Shown: positions 1 through 8,252, numbered from the stretch's first letter. The stretch: 45,565 nucleotides of DNA from an uncultured Comamonas sp. (GCA_902175065.1 CABIIJ010000030.1:1-45565), one strand, 5' to 3'. Translations and numbers: made by a program. Notes: generated by a model not told the origin, from the letters alone.

Positions 1-1
1 C

Positions 2-751
2 TCTTCCACCCCCCGCCCTGCTGCCCCCCACCGCGAACGCGGCATTGCCTTGTTTGTGGTGATTGTGTTTGTCATGCTCTCCATGCTGCTGGCGCTGTGG
101 GCATCGCGCACCGCCATCTTCAATGAAATGGTGGTGGGCAACGATGCCGATTACCAACGCGCTTTTGAAGCCGCGCAAAGCCTGATTCAAGATGCTGAAT
201 TAGATATTCGGCAATTCGAAATCAAAGACTATCGCCCTGATGACAACGCCGCACTGGCCGCTGTGATCGATGGCAATATCGTCGGTTTTTCGAACCACCG
301 CAGTACCTCGCCCTTCTGCGAAAACGGGCTGTGCGTCAAGCGCCGAGGTCGGCAGGACTTTTGGAACAACCACACAGACACCACAGAGGCTGACGACCCC
401 GAAGTCTCTTTCGAGCAAATGACCAGGGCTAACAACGCAGACAAACGCGGCGGTGCACGCTATGGGCAATTCACTGGCGCGAAGAAGCCTGAGGAGGATG
501 ATCCCCTCTTCCCCCTCCTCCGTAATGGCTGGTACTGGATTGAAGTGTTGAGCTACGCCGACCCCGATGCCGTCGGCGGTACAGGCCTCATTGTGAATGA
601 CGACCCCAATGCAGCAGCACCAACAGACCTCCTGGATTTGCGTCTGAAACCCAGCGTGGTGTACCGCATCACCGCCTGGGCCAAGGGCTTGAATCCCAAC
701 AGCACTGCCGTAATCCAGGAAACCTACGCCCGCACGCGTCTGCAGGACTAA
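2..751 (+). CDS. pilX: PilX-type minor pilin assembly protein, 5' end missing
   Basis: The reading frame is open from base 2, so the true start lies before the window. The visible N-terminus has an RERGIAL prepilin-like segment, then one hydrophobic helix (FVVIVFVMLSMLLALWA) and the typical PilX continuation with an AFEAAQSLIQDAE stretch. A TTG at base 50 is only the first start-like codon and falls inside the hydrophobic helix, so it is not the real start. PilX-class minor pilins are known to help prime type IV pilus assembly at the inner membrane together with FimT/PilV/PilW/PilE and PilY1. Sixty-one bases separate its stop from the pilY1 ATG, which suggests one operon. The C-terminal half is not recognisable beyond this family. 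Confidence 0.85.
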   Translation, partial: SSTPRPAAPHRERGIALFVVIVFVMLSMLLALWASRTAIFNEMVVGNDADYQRAFEAAQSLIQDAELDIRQFEIKDYRPDDNAALAAVIDGNIVGFSNHRSTSPFCENGLCVKRRGRQDFWNNHTDTTEADDPEVSFEQMTRANNADKRGGARYGQFTGAKKPEEDDPLFPLLRNGWYWIEVLSYADPDAVGGTGLIVNDDPNAAAPTDLLDLRLKPSVVYRITAWAKGLNPNSTAVIQETYARTRLQD

Positions 752-812
752 CACCGTCTCAAGCCCGTTGATTTTTTCTTTCTGTTCTTTCGTGCCGCCC
801 CAGGAGTTCACC

Positions 813-3800
813 ATGCCCCGACGCACCACACCCCAAAAATTTCGCCGCCGCCTGATTGCAATTGCTGCCAGCGCTGCCTTGGCTCCCGCCAGCGCCTGGG
901 CACTGGACTTGGCCAATTCGCCCCCCGGCACGGTAGAGTCGTATGTGGCACCGAACGTCATTATTTCACTTGATGACTCTACCAGTATGGATGAAAAAGA
1001 TATGGTTCTCAAAGATCCAAGCAAACCATATAACAAAGAATCAAATCCTTATACAAAAACCCGCGTTCAAGTATTGCAAGAAGCAATACAGTCTGTCTTT
1101 AATGATAAAGATTTACTTCCAGATAAAAAAATTCGCTTAGCTTGGCAATCCTTGGGGGATTGCACGTCAGTCCAAGAATTAACGTTCACAAAATTAGGCA
1201 CATCTGCTGCCTCCTCAAGTGCAGCAAACACAATGAAAATATTGGACGAAGCCCATCGCTCAAACTTTATTAAATATGCAAAGAATTATGATACATGCAC
1301 TTCAACGCCTACACATAAGATGGTAAAACGTGCTGATGAATATATGCGTGCACCTCTTCATAAAAATGGACCCTGGGCAAGCAAGCCGGGAGAAGAGCTG
1401 AATGGACCGAATGATAAACCGTTAGGTTGCCGACGAAATTACCATATTTTACTTACTGACGGCGGATGGAATGGAGATTATTTCGGACCGGGAAGTAAAT
1501 ATTTTGGATATAAGGATTTCATAGAAAAAACCAATTGGGATGATCCTAAAGAAGATATTAATACAGACCCTATAAATTTCGACAATCAAGACTCCGTACC
1601 CTTTCAGGCATACGGCAAGAGATCAGCCACTCCAGAAAAAATCGGAACCAACCAACTTCCAGACCCCCTGGGTATTGACCCACACGAAGATCCAAAAGAA
1701 TATCCAGGATTCATACTACCTGATGGCAAACATTACAGCAGAGAAGACCCAAACACCTGGATATATCGTGACATTGACTACTTAACCCATAGCAGCTGGC
1801 ATGAAGGCTATAGACCATGCAGAAGCTATAAGCTTGAAAATACAGGATCATCAAAAAATCCAAAGTGGGTGAAACGATGTACCGACACAGAAGGAAGTGG
1901 CGATAAAGAAGGTTTACGCGGAGGAATTATAAGCACCCTTTCGGATTGGACTTTCAAAAGTTGGGCAACCCGACTTCAAGAAAAAAATGATTTAGACGGA
2001 GAATTATCACTATTACCAGAGTACATAAAAGCAAGTCCTACCGAAACATTTAAAAACCCAATAACAGGCAAAACAGCCACACTGGATAAATATTGGAACC
2101 CACGTTATAATCCAGCAACTTGGGCACACATGAGCACCTTTACGATTGGCTTCAGTAAAGATTCTTTGCCTACCAAACAATATAGACCCATGGGTAGCAG
2201 CAGTCAAACGGAAAAAAATATTGGAAAATATTGGCGCGAAGGTACTACTGGTGCAAAAAACGATTGGGGAAGTACTACAGGATTATTTTATTACCTTAGT
2301 GGTCCTTCGCCTGCAGATAATTCAGACTCTAGTACCAACAATGGAAATAGTGGCAATCTTATAAAGCCATCAAGCACTATGCCATACGGTTACGATGGTA
2401 GCTTTGCTGATTATGCCTCTGGTCGTGCACAATGGTACTCAATTAAGCAAGAACAGGAAGACATGTGGCACGCAGCCATCAATGGCCGGGGCCAGTTCTA
2501 CGCCGTAGAAAAGGGCGAAGATTTGAAAAAAGCATTTGAGCAAATTATTCGCACCATTAACACCGAAGTCAGCCCCAGTATTACTTCTACCGCTTTGAGC
2601 GGCTCGAATATTTCGCGCAGCGGTGTCAGCAAATTCACCGGCAACTACGAACCACAAAGCGGCTGGAAAGGGTTTGTGATTGCAGAAACAGTCGATACCG
2701 ATGGCGGTGTAACCCTTGCGTGGGGCGGAGAGAACACGGCCAACAAGCTTGATGCCCTGGCCTCACACGAATCGCGCGTTATTCTGAGCTGGAGCGATCA
2801 ATGGGTGAATGCTGCGCCCAAGGGAGGGGTGCCTTTTGTTTGGGCGGCCGACCAATCCAACCTGAGCACCTCCCAAAAACTGGCCTTACAAAAAGCCCCC
2901 AATGGCACAGACCAAGGTGCCACCGCAGGCCAAAACCGGCTGAATTACATCCGAGGCGATCGCAGCAAAGAGGGCACCAACCCCTCCAACTACACTGAAA
3001 GCAAACCCTATCGCCAACGCCAAAGCCGCCAAGGCGATATTGTGAATTCTGAAGTGTGGTACACCGCAGCCCCTGCACGCAGTTATGCCTTTAGTGGGTA
3101 TCGCGACTTTATTACCACCTACAAAGACCGCCCCCCCATGATTTACGTGGGCGGCAACGATGGCATGCTGCATGGCTTCTCTGCGCAGGATGGCACCGAA
3201 AAAATTGCCTACGTGCCCCAAGGCGTGATTCCCAGCCTCACCAGACTGACGGCACCGACCTACGACCAGCAGCACCGCTATTTTGTTGATGGCTCGCCCA
3301 TGACGGGCGATGTCAATACCAGCACCGACCTCGACCCCGACTCTCCTGACTGGCGCACCCTGCTGGTAGGCACCCTGGGTGCTGGTGGCCGAGGTTACTT
3401 TGTGCTGGACGTGACCAACCCCGCAGGCTTCGAGGCCACCGCCACCAAGGCCGCCAGCCTGGCTGTGCTGGATCGCACACGCAGCACAGCGGTCAGCCCC
3501 CCGGACTGCACCCTTGAAAGCGATGCCGCTATCCAGGCTGCGTGTACCACCGCCGTGGCGGAAGACCGCGATATTGGCCACATCACTGCCGTCCCCGTCC
3601 GCCACAGCACCAACCTTTTGCACGCCACGCAAATCACCATGATGAACAACAACCGCTGGGCCGTGGTGCTGGGCAATGGCTACAACAGCGCCAATCAGCG
3701 CCCTGTATTGCTGGTGCAGTACCTGGATGGCAACAAAGAGCTGCTGCGCATTCCGGCCACGACCGATGCCCCAGGCTCAGGCAATGCCAATGACAATGGC

Positions 3801-4847
3801 TTGAGCGCCCCCCGCCTGGTGGATTTGAATGGGGACGACCGCCCGGACATTGCCTATGCAGGCGACAACCTGGGCAATATGTGGAAATTCGACCTGACCA
3901 GCTACAACGCCAGTGAGTGGGGCGTGGCTTTCAGCGGATCACCCCTGTTCACTGCCCAACGTCCTGCGGTGTACGGCAGCAGTGGCACGGAGCTGCCCCA
4001 GCCGATCACTGTAGCGCCGACTGTGCGGGCCAATGACCGTAAAAAATGCGAGCTGGATACCGCCACCAAAGAATGCAAAGCTAACACGAGCACTGCCGTG
4101 GGCGGCATGATGGTCGCCTTTGGCACCGGGCGCAATGTGGCCCGCAACGATGCAGAGAGCACAAATATGCACACCCTGTATTCGGTGCTGGACAACACCC
4201 GCTATCGTTATAAAAAAGATAGCAATCCAAAACGTTTGGAGATTCACCCTGGCAAAACCTGCCAAACCAGTGATGGTTCGAAGTGCATCAACGTGTCCGC
4301 ACCCGCGCCACTAGGGGCGGGGGTGGATACGGCCAAGCTGAACAAGCAAACCACGACCGAAGTCTCCGGGGATCAGCAAGCCAGCCTCGGTCAGAACCCC
4401 CTGAAAGCCACCAATTGGGGCAGCTATAACGGTTGGTATCTAGACCTTCCCAGCACGGGCGAGCGCTTGCTCAAACCACTTGATTTTTATGATGGCACCA
4501 ACATCCTGACCGTTTATTCCCAAGTTCCGGCTAAGGGCAGCAATGTGTTTGATGCCAGCATAGAAAGCTGCGAGGCAGGCTCCGTCGACGATGAACGCCA
4601 ATACCGTACCTTCATCAATATCATGGACGGCGCCGCACCCAGCATCCAGCTCATGGCCGTGGCCGATGGCATTGACGACATCATGGTGCGCCGCCAGGTA
4701 CGCAAGGGGGCCCATGCGATGGTGACGGATAAAGATAAAAATACGGATCTCTCCACCGGCGCTGGTAACGATGGGCTCCTCGACAAAGAAGGACTCAACC
4801 GTATGCCCGAAACCACGTCCCGCCCCAGCTGGCGCCAAATGCAATAA
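813..4847 (+). CDS. pilY1: PilY1/PilC type IV pilus tip adhesin
   Basis: 1344 residues from the ATG at 813, which has AGGAG six bases upstream (802-806); an in-frame TTG at 768 lacks this. Residues 1-30 form a signal peptide ending AWA. A von Willebrand A-like MIDAS motif DDSTS is at residues 54-58. The C-terminal third is the PilY beta-propeller, with a calcium-loop pattern D-x-N-x-D-x(3)-D at residues 1004-1012. PilY1 is exported to the pilus tip and acts in adhesion, pilus extension and calcium-dependent twitching. Bases from about 960 to 2450 (residues about 50-545, the vWA region) are clearly AT-richer, with A/T-ending codons, while both flanks are GC-rich. This suggests a mosaic gene whose exposed adhesin domain was exchanged. 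pilE follows after 12 bases. Confidence 0.93.
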   Translation: MPRRTTPQKFRRRLIAIAASAALAPASAWALDLANSPPGTVESYVAPNVIISLDDSTSMDEKDMVLKDPSKPYNKESNPYTKTRVQVLQEAIQSVFNDKDLLPDKKIRLAWQSLGDCTSVQELTFTKLGTSAASSSAANTMKILDEAHRSNFIKYAKNYDTCTSTPTHKMVKRADEYMRAPLHKNGPWASKPGEELNGPNDKPLGCRRNYHILLTDGGWNGDYFGPGSKYFGYKDFIEKTNWDDPKEDINTDPINFDNQDSVPFQAYGKRSATPEKIGTNQLPDPLGIDPHEDPKEYPGFILPDGKHYSREDPNTWIYRDIDYLTHSSWHEGYRPCRSYKLENTGSSKNPKWVKRCTDTEGSGDKEGLRGGIISTLSDWTFKSWATRLQEKNDLDGELSLLPEYIKASPTETFKNPITGKTATLDKYWNPRYNPATWAHMSTFTIGFSKDSLPTKQYRPMGSSSQTEKNIGKYWREGTTGAKNDWGSTTGLFYYLSGPSPADNSDSSTNNGNSGNLIKPSSTMPYGYDGSFADYASGRAQWYSIKQEQEDMWHAAINGRGQFYAVEKGEDLKKAFEQIIRTINTEVSPSITSTALSGSNISRSGVSKFTGNYEPQSGWKGFVIAETVDTDGGVTLAWGGENTANKLDALASHESRVILSWSDQWVNAAPKGGVPFVWAADQSNLSTSQKLALQKAPNGTDQGATAGQNRLNYIRGDRSKEGTNPSNYTESKPYRQRQSRQGDIVNSEVWYTAAPARSYAFSGYRDFITTYKDRPPMIYVGGNDGMLHGFSAQDGTEKIAYVPQGVIPSLTRLTAPTYDQQHRYFVDGSPMTGDVNTSTDLDPDSPDWRTLLVGTLGAGGRGYFVLDVTNPAGFEATATKAASLAVLDRTRSTAVSPPDCTLESDAAIQAACTTAVAEDRDIGHITAVPVRHSTNLLHATQITMMNNNRWAVVLGNGYNSANQRPVLLVQYLDGNKELLRIPATTDAPGSGNANDNGLSAPRLVDLNGDDRPDIAYAGDNLGNMWKFDLTSYNASEWGVAFSGSPLFTAQRPAVYGSSGTELPQPITVAPTVRANDRKKCELDTATKECKANTSTAVGGMMVAFGTGRNVARNDAESTNMHTLYSVLDNTRYRYKKDSNPKRLEIHPGKTCQTSDGSKCINVSAPAPLGAGVDTAKLNKQTTTEVSGDQQASLGQNPLKATNWGSYNGWYLDLPSTGERLLKPLDFYDGTNILTVYSQVPAKGSNVFDASIESCEAGSVDDERQYRTFINIMDGAAPSIQLMAVADGIDDIMVRRQVRKGAHAMVTDKDKNTDLSTGAGNDGLLDKEGLNRMPETTSRPSWRQMQ

Positions 4848-4859
4848 GAGGCAATAACT

Positions 4860-5273
4860 ATGCAAAAAAATTGGCAAGGCCACCAAACCGGCTTCACCCT
4901 CATTGAGGTCATGATCGTCGTGGCGATCATCGGCATCCTGGGCTCCATCGCCTACCCCAGCTACACCGAATACGTCCGGAAGGGCCATCGGGCCAGTGCC
5001 AAGGCGAGTTTGATGCAAGCAGCGCAGTGGATGGAACGGGCGGCGACGGCAACGGGGACATACCCCCTGACAGCCAGCTTTCCGGCCAATCTGAAAGCAG
5101 TGGAGGGAGACCGGTACGGCATTGCGGCGGTTTCTGATGGAGCCACCTTTACCCTGACTGCTACCCCGAAAGGGGCGCAGTCCGGCGACAAATGCGGCAA
5201 TTTCACCCTGACCAATACAGGTGCGAAGGATGTCAGTGCTTCCGGCAAGAAGGCCGAATGCTGGGGCAAATAA
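4860..5273 (+). CDS. pilE: PilE-type type IV (minor) pilin
   Basis: 137 residues. The leader [11 protein letters not shown] ends at a prepilin peptidase site G/FTLIEV with the conserved Glu5, followed by the hydrophobic helix [15 protein letters not shown], the signature of type IVa pilins. The globular part is short and holds two Cys (KCGNF and ECWGK) suited to the usual C-terminal disulfide loop. In Burkholderiales a gene of this kind ends the fimT-pilV-pilW-pilX-pilY1 cluster, and here it starts 12 bases after pilY1. It could be called a minor pilin rather than the major subunit. Its stop codon is the first base triplet of an 89-bp repeat, and an intrinsic terminator follows at 5322-5353. 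Confidence 0.9.
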   Translation: MQKNWQGHQTGFTLIEVMIVVAIIGILGSIAYPSYTEYVRKGHRASAKASLMQAAQWMERAATATGTYPLTASFPANLKAVEGDRYGIAAVSDGATFTLTATPKGAQSGDKCGNFTLTNTGAKDVSASGKKAECWGK

Positions 5274-5359
5274 TGCTCTAGCATCCAGGGCATGACTGAC
5301 CATGCCATGTATATGCAGGAAGCGCTTGGGCTGGCTGCCCAGGCGCTTTTTTTATCCAA
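5271..5359 (+). repeat. 89-bp direct repeat, left copy (pilE stop + ribD leader and first codons)
   Basis: Matches 6062-6150 over 89 bases with five mismatches by eye. It contains the pilE stop codon, an ATGCT-CT-AGCAT palindrome, the GGCATG...CATGCC inverted repeat and the first codons of ribD. Three mismatches fall in ribD codons (ATG/ATA, CAG/CAA, GCT/GCC), two of them silent, so the copies look like diverged ribD alleles rather than a very recent duplication. The two copies bracket the toxin-antitoxin pair. Confidence 0.9.
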
Positions 5360-5375
5360 GACCAATGCCAGTTAA
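5292..5375 (+). pseudogene. ribD 5' fragment (27 codons)
   Basis: An ATG at 5292 opens a 27-codon frame beginning MTDHAMYMQEALGLAAQALF, almost identical to the start of the full ribD at 6083 (MTDHAIYMQEALGLAAQALF). It then diverges and stops at 5373-5375. It is a remnant of the original pilE-ribD junction, or of a donor allele, left beside the inserted toxin-antitoxin genes. A functional peptide is unlikely. Confidence 0.8.
5322..5353 (+). terminator. Intrinsic terminator after pilE, inside the ribD fragment
   Basis: Arms GCGCTTGGGC (5322-5331) and GCCCAGGCGC (5337-5346) form a 10-bp stem (one G-T pair) around a TGGCT loop, followed by seven T. This fits a Rho-independent terminator for the pil operon. 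The same hairpin occurs inside the real ribD at 6113-6144. Confidence 0.75.
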
Positions 5376-5396
5376 CCGCAAACCACCTTGATCCAA

Positions 5397-5425
5397 TTGC
5401 AAAATTGTGAACAAACGATTACTCT
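5397..5425 (+). promoter_or_regulatory. Candidate sigma-70 promoter of the toxin-antitoxin operon
   Basis: TTGCAA (5397-5402), 17 bases, then TACTCT (5420-5425). The toxin ATG at 5432 is only six bases beyond the -10 and has no Shine-Dalgarno sequence, so the transcript may be leaderless. The -10 match is weak. Confidence 0.3.
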
Positions 5426-5431
5426 TGCGCC

Positions 5432-5731
5432 ATGTACACAGTCAAGCAACTACCGGAGTTTTCCAACTGGCTGTCCAGCCTGCGTGACGGCATGACACGC
5501 CGCCGCCTTGCACGACGGCTGGAAAAGGTGCAACGCGGTCTTCTGGGGGATGTGCAGCCCGTGGGAGAAGGCGTATATGAGATGCGTGAGTTCTTTGGCC
5601 CTGGCTGGCGCATGTATTACGTACAACGCGGTGACGTGCTGATTGTCATGTTGGCCGGTGGCGACAAATCCACCCAGCAGGCCGATATCACCCACGCCAT
5701 CGCTCTGGCCCAAACTATCGAAGGAGTATGA
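5432..5731 (+). CDS. RelE/ParE-superfamily toxin (HigB-like)
   Basis: 99 residues, basic, with the pattern of the 'addiction module killer protein' group of RelE/HigB-like toxins: an N-terminal YTVKQLPEFSNWLSSLRD helix, a basic helix RRRLARRLEKV, then strands with YEMREFFGPGWRMYYV and a C-terminal LLAGGDKSTQ-like region (here MLAGGDKSTQQADI). Relatives are mRNA interferases that cut translated mRNA. The order toxin then antitoxin is typical of higBA-type operons. The stop TGA (5729-5731) lies beside the antitoxin start. The pair sits between two 89-bp repeats derived from the ribD leader, so it looks acquired. Toxic activity is inferred from family only. Confidence 0.85.
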   Translation: MYTVKQLPEFSNWLSSLRDGMTRRRLARRLEKVQRGLLGDVQPVGEGVYEMREFFGPGWRMYYVQRGDVLIVMLAGGDKSTQQADITHAIALAQTIEGV

Positions 5732-5733
5732 GC

Positions 5734-6042
5734 ATGACCAAGAAGATGAACGTCGCCGATCTGCCTGAGTTCGATATGGCCGAACATCTGGACAGTGACC
5801 AGGCTATTGCCGAATACCTCAGCATCGTTCTGGAAGAAAACGATGCCGCTGAACTGACCCACGCACTGGGAACCATTGCCCGCGCCCGTGGAATGACAGA
5901 GGTGGCCCGCGCCAGCGGCCTGACGCGAGAGGCGCTGTACAAGGCCCTGCGTCCCACATCCCAACCGCGCTTTGACACCATCATGAAGGTGCTGCAGGCA
6001 ATGGGATTGCAGTTCAGTGTGCAAGCTGTTACGCAATCTTGA
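5734..6042 (+). CDS. HTH antitoxin of the HigB-like module
   Basis: 102 residues. The ATG at 5734 is preferred over the ATG at 5728 because AAGGAG (5721-5726) is seven bases before it but only one base before 5728. The sequence matches the 'addiction module antidote protein' family. Its C-terminal half has a helix-turn-helix, residues MTEVARASGLTREALYKAL, followed by the conserved PRFDTIMKVLQAMGLQ segment. The N-terminal part (DMAEHLDSDQAIAEYL) likely holds the toxin-contact region. Antitoxins of this kind neutralise the partner toxin and usually autorepress the operon. The end is 40 bases before ribD. Confidence 0.87.
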   Translation: MTKKMNVADLPEFDMAEHLDSDQAIAEYLSIVLEENDAAELTHALGTIARARGMTEVARASGLTREALYKALRPTSQPRFDTIMKVLQAMGLQFSVQAVTQS

Positions 6043-6061
6043 GCGGCGTAGCACGCATTGA

Positions 6062-6150
6062 TAATGCTCTAGCATTCACGGCATGACTGACCATGCCATA
6101 TATATGCAAGAAGCGCTTGGGCTGGCCGCCCAGGCGCTTTTTTTATCCAA
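6062..6150 (+). repeat. 89-bp direct repeat, right copy (ribD leader and first codons)
   Basis: Right-hand partner of 5271-5359 (five mismatches). It includes the 20 bases before the ribD ATG and the first 22-23 codons of ribD. Because the left copy starts exactly at the pilE stop, the simplest ancestral arrangement is pilE stop followed about 19 bases later by the ribD ATG. Confidence 0.9.
6080..6144 (+). promoter_or_regulatory. Start-codon hairpin and terminator-like hairpin in the 5' end of ribD
   Basis: Two inverted repeats lie in series. GGCATG (6080-6085) pairs with CATGCC (6092-6097) around ACTGAC and places the ribD ATG (6083) inside the stem. Then GCGCTTGGGC (6113-6122) pairs with GCCCAGGCGC (6128-6137) and is followed by seven T (6138-6144), the shape of an intrinsic terminator but inside codons 11-21. 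No Shine-Dalgarno sequence precedes the ATG. A possible -10 GATAAT lies at 6060-6065. This could be a translation-coupled attenuator; that is inference. Confidence 0.4.
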
Positions 6151-7183
6151 TCCCAATCCGCGCGTGGGCTGTGTGCTGGTGGATGCGCAAGGGCGCGTGA
6201 TTGGCCGGGGCTTTACCCAGCAGGCCGGCGGCCCGCACGCCGAGGTGATGGCGCTGCGCGATGCGGCGGCGCAGGGGCACAGCACCGAAGGGGCCACCGC
6301 CTACGTGACGCTGGAGCCATGCGCCCACCACGGGCGCACGGGGCCATGTTGCGACGCCTTGATTGCCGCCGGCGTGCAGCAGGTGGTGGGCGCGATGACC
6401 GACCCCAACCCGCTGGTGGCGGGCCAGGGCTTTGCCCGGCTGCGTGCTGCCGGGGTGGCGGTGCAGGTGGAGCCGGGGGCGGCAGAGGCACATGAATTGA
6501 ACATCGGCTTTTTCCACCGGATGCAGCGGGGCTTGCCCTGGGTGCGGCTGAAAGCCGCTGCTTCGCTGGACGGGGCCACGGCCCTGGGCAATGGCCTGAG
6601 CCAGTGGATTACCAGCCCCGCCGCCCGCGACGATGGCCACCACTGGCGGGCACGCGCCTGTGCGGTGCTGACCGGCATCGGCACCGTGCTGGCCGATGAC
6701 CCGCAACTGAACGTCCGCGCCGTGGCCACGCCGCGCCAGCCGCAGGTGGTGGTGGTCGATAGCCGGTTGCGCATTCCGCTCGATGCCAAGGTTTTAAGAG
6801 CTGCGAGCGCTTGTCTTATCTACACTTCAAGCACAAATCAACCCAAGATTGAAGCATTGCAAGCGCTAGGCACTACAGTTATTCAACTCCCCAACGCTCA
6901 GGGGCAGGTCGATCTGGCGGCCATGGTGCGTGATCTGGCGCAGCGCCAGATCAATGAGCTGCACGTGGAGGCAGGCGCCATCCTGAACGGCGCATTGCTG
7001 GCCCAGGGGCTGGTGGACGAGTTGCTGCTCTATCTGGCGCCACAACTGCTGGGCCTGGGCTGCCGGGGCATTGCCGCGCTGGGGCCGCTGGAGCAACTGA
7101 GCCAAGGCGTGGCGCTGCAACTGCACGATGTGGCCCAGGTGGGGCCGGATCTACGCGTGCTGGCCCGGTGCGTGCGCGGCTAA
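6083..7183 (+). CDS. ribD: Bifunctional riboflavin deaminase/reductase RibD
   Basis: 366 residues. The N-terminal deaminase domain has the zinc motifs HAEVMAL and PCAHHGRTGPC (usually PxPPC or TPPC near the second Cys pair, here GPC). The C-terminal reductase domain has SLDGATALGNG, SQWITSPAARDD and the NELHVEAG motif. It catalyses the second and third steps of riboflavin synthesis: deamination of the GTP cyclohydrolase II product, then ribosyl reduction with NADPH. The start fits the family (DHAxYMxEAL). Codons from about 6790 to 6890 are abruptly AT-rich and contain an AGCGCTTG/CAAGCGCT inverted repeat without changing protein length. The 3' end overlaps convergent dusC by 33 bases. Confidence 0.95.
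   Translation: MTDHAIYMQEALGLAAQALFLSNPNPRVGCVLVDAQGRVIGRGFTQQAGGPHAEVMALRDAAAQGHSTEGATAYVTLEPCAHHGRTGPCCDALIAAGVQQVVGAMTDPNPLVAGQGFARLRAAGVAVQVEPGAAEAHELNIGFFHRMQRGLPWVRLKAAASLDGATALGNGLSQWITSPAARDDGHHWRARACAVLTGIGTVLADDPQLNVRAVATPRQPQVVVVDSRLRIPLDAKVLRAASACLIYTSSTNQPKIEALQALGTTVIQLPNAQGQVDLAAMVRDLAQRQINELHVEAGAILNGALLAQGLVDELLLYLAPQLLGLGCRGIAALGPLEQLSQGVALQLHDVAQVGPDLRVLARCVRG
6799..6880. repeat. AT-rich palindromic patch inside ribD coding sequence
   Basis: AGCTGCGAGCGCTTG starts at 6799 and CAAGCGCTAGG starts at 6860, giving arms CGAGCGCTTG/CAAGCGCTAG (one mismatch) about 45 bases apart. Codons inside use A/T third positions, unlike the surrounding gene. A related half-motif, AGCTTAGAGCGCTTT, occurs in the intergenic region at 10697-10711. 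It looks like an intergenic-type repeat absorbed in frame, but no extra residues are evident relative to RibD as I recall it. Confidence 0.4.
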
Positions 7184-8173
7184 TTGCTGCTCCAGCCATT
7201 GGCTGATGGCGTTCTGGTCGGTCAGGATGCGCACCTGCTGGTAGGCCGCTTCGGCTTCGGGGTAGCGGCGGCGCAGCAGGTTGAGCCATTGCTTCAGCCG
7301 CCCGCCGCGCTGGTTGGGGGTGAGGTGCTCGCACACCAGCACCCAAAACCGCTGCATGTGGGGCAGCATCTGCGCCCAGGGCAGCAGCGGCGGCAAGGCG
7401 GCTGGCACGGCATCGGCAAACGCATCGGCACAAGGCTCGCCCTGCGCCAGGGCGGCGCGGATGGCCAGGGCCAGGCCGGGGTCGGCGACGCTGCCCCGGC
7501 CCAGCATCAGGTCGGCGCAGCCCGATTGCTCGCGGCAGCGCAAGGCGTCCTGCACGCTCCAGATTTCGCCATTGGCAATGATGGGGATGTGTGGGCCGAC
7601 GGCCTCGCGGATCAGCGGGATCTGCTCCCAGTACGCAGGCGGACGGTAGCCATCGGCCTTGGTGCGGGCGTGGACGACCAGCTCGCACGCGCCGCTTTCC
7701 ACCATGGCCTGGGCGCATTCGCGCATCCGGCCCCGGTCGTCGAAGCCCAGGCGCATCTTGGCCGAGACGGGCAGATGCCCCGGCACGGCGCGGCGCACGG
7801 CGGCCACCAGGCGGGCAATGCTCTCCGGATCCTGCAACATGGAAGCGCCGCCGCCATGGCGGTTCACGGTTCTGGCCGGGCAGCCGAAGTTCAGGTCGAT
7901 GCCCTCCGGCCCCAGGGTGGCGAGGAAGGCAGCGTTCTCGGCCACGCTCACCGGGTCGGAACCCAGCAATTGCGCCCGCACCGGCACGCCCGCCAGGGTG
8001 CGGCTGCCATTGGCCAGCTCGGGCATGAAGCGCAGAAAGACGCGTTCGGGCAGCAGCGTGCCGCTGACGCGGATGAATTCGGAAACGCAGCGATCCGCCC
8101 CGCCAATGCGGGTGAGCACGTCACGCAGCACGAAATCGAGCAAGCCCTCCATGGGGGCGAGTAGTAGTTGCAT
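7151..8173 (-). CDS. dusC: tRNA-dihydrouridine(16) synthase DusC
   Basis: 340 residues. The start LLAPMEGLLDFVLRDVLT and the motif LNFGCPARTVN with Cys98 (the proton-donor position in Dus enzymes), then RHGGGASML, are characteristic of DusC. An SAKMRLG strand, HARTKADGY and the IANGEIWS/LMLGRGSVADP FMN-phosphate region complete the TIM barrel. The C-terminal helical tRNA-binding domain contains RFWVLVCEHL and RGGRLKQWLN. It reduces U16 in tRNA using FMN and NADPH. It converges on ribD and overlaps it by 33 bases. The start is set by the conserved N-terminus. Confidence 0.94.
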   Translation of the reverse strand: MQLLLAPMEGLLDFVLRDVLTRIGGADRCVSEFIRVSGTLLPERVFLRFMPELANGSRTLAGVPVRAQLLGSDPVSVAENAAFLATLGPEGIDLNFGCPARTVNRHGGGASMLQDPESIARLVAAVRRAVPGHLPVSAKMRLGFDDRGRMRECAQAMVESGACELVVHARTKADGYRPPAYWEQIPLIREAVGPHIPIIANGEIWSVQDALRCREQSGCADLMLGRGSVADPGLALAIRAALAQGEPCADAFADAVPAALPPLLPWAQMLPHMQRFWVLVCEHLTPNQRGGRLKQWLNLLRRRYPEAEAAYQQVRILTDQNAISQWLEQQLAAHAPGQHA

Positions 8174-8252
8174 TGCAGATTCACACCTTTGTCATATTCA
8201 CCGCTTGCAATAGCGACTATTTCCACGCTTGCTGTTGCCGCTCGCACATTCC

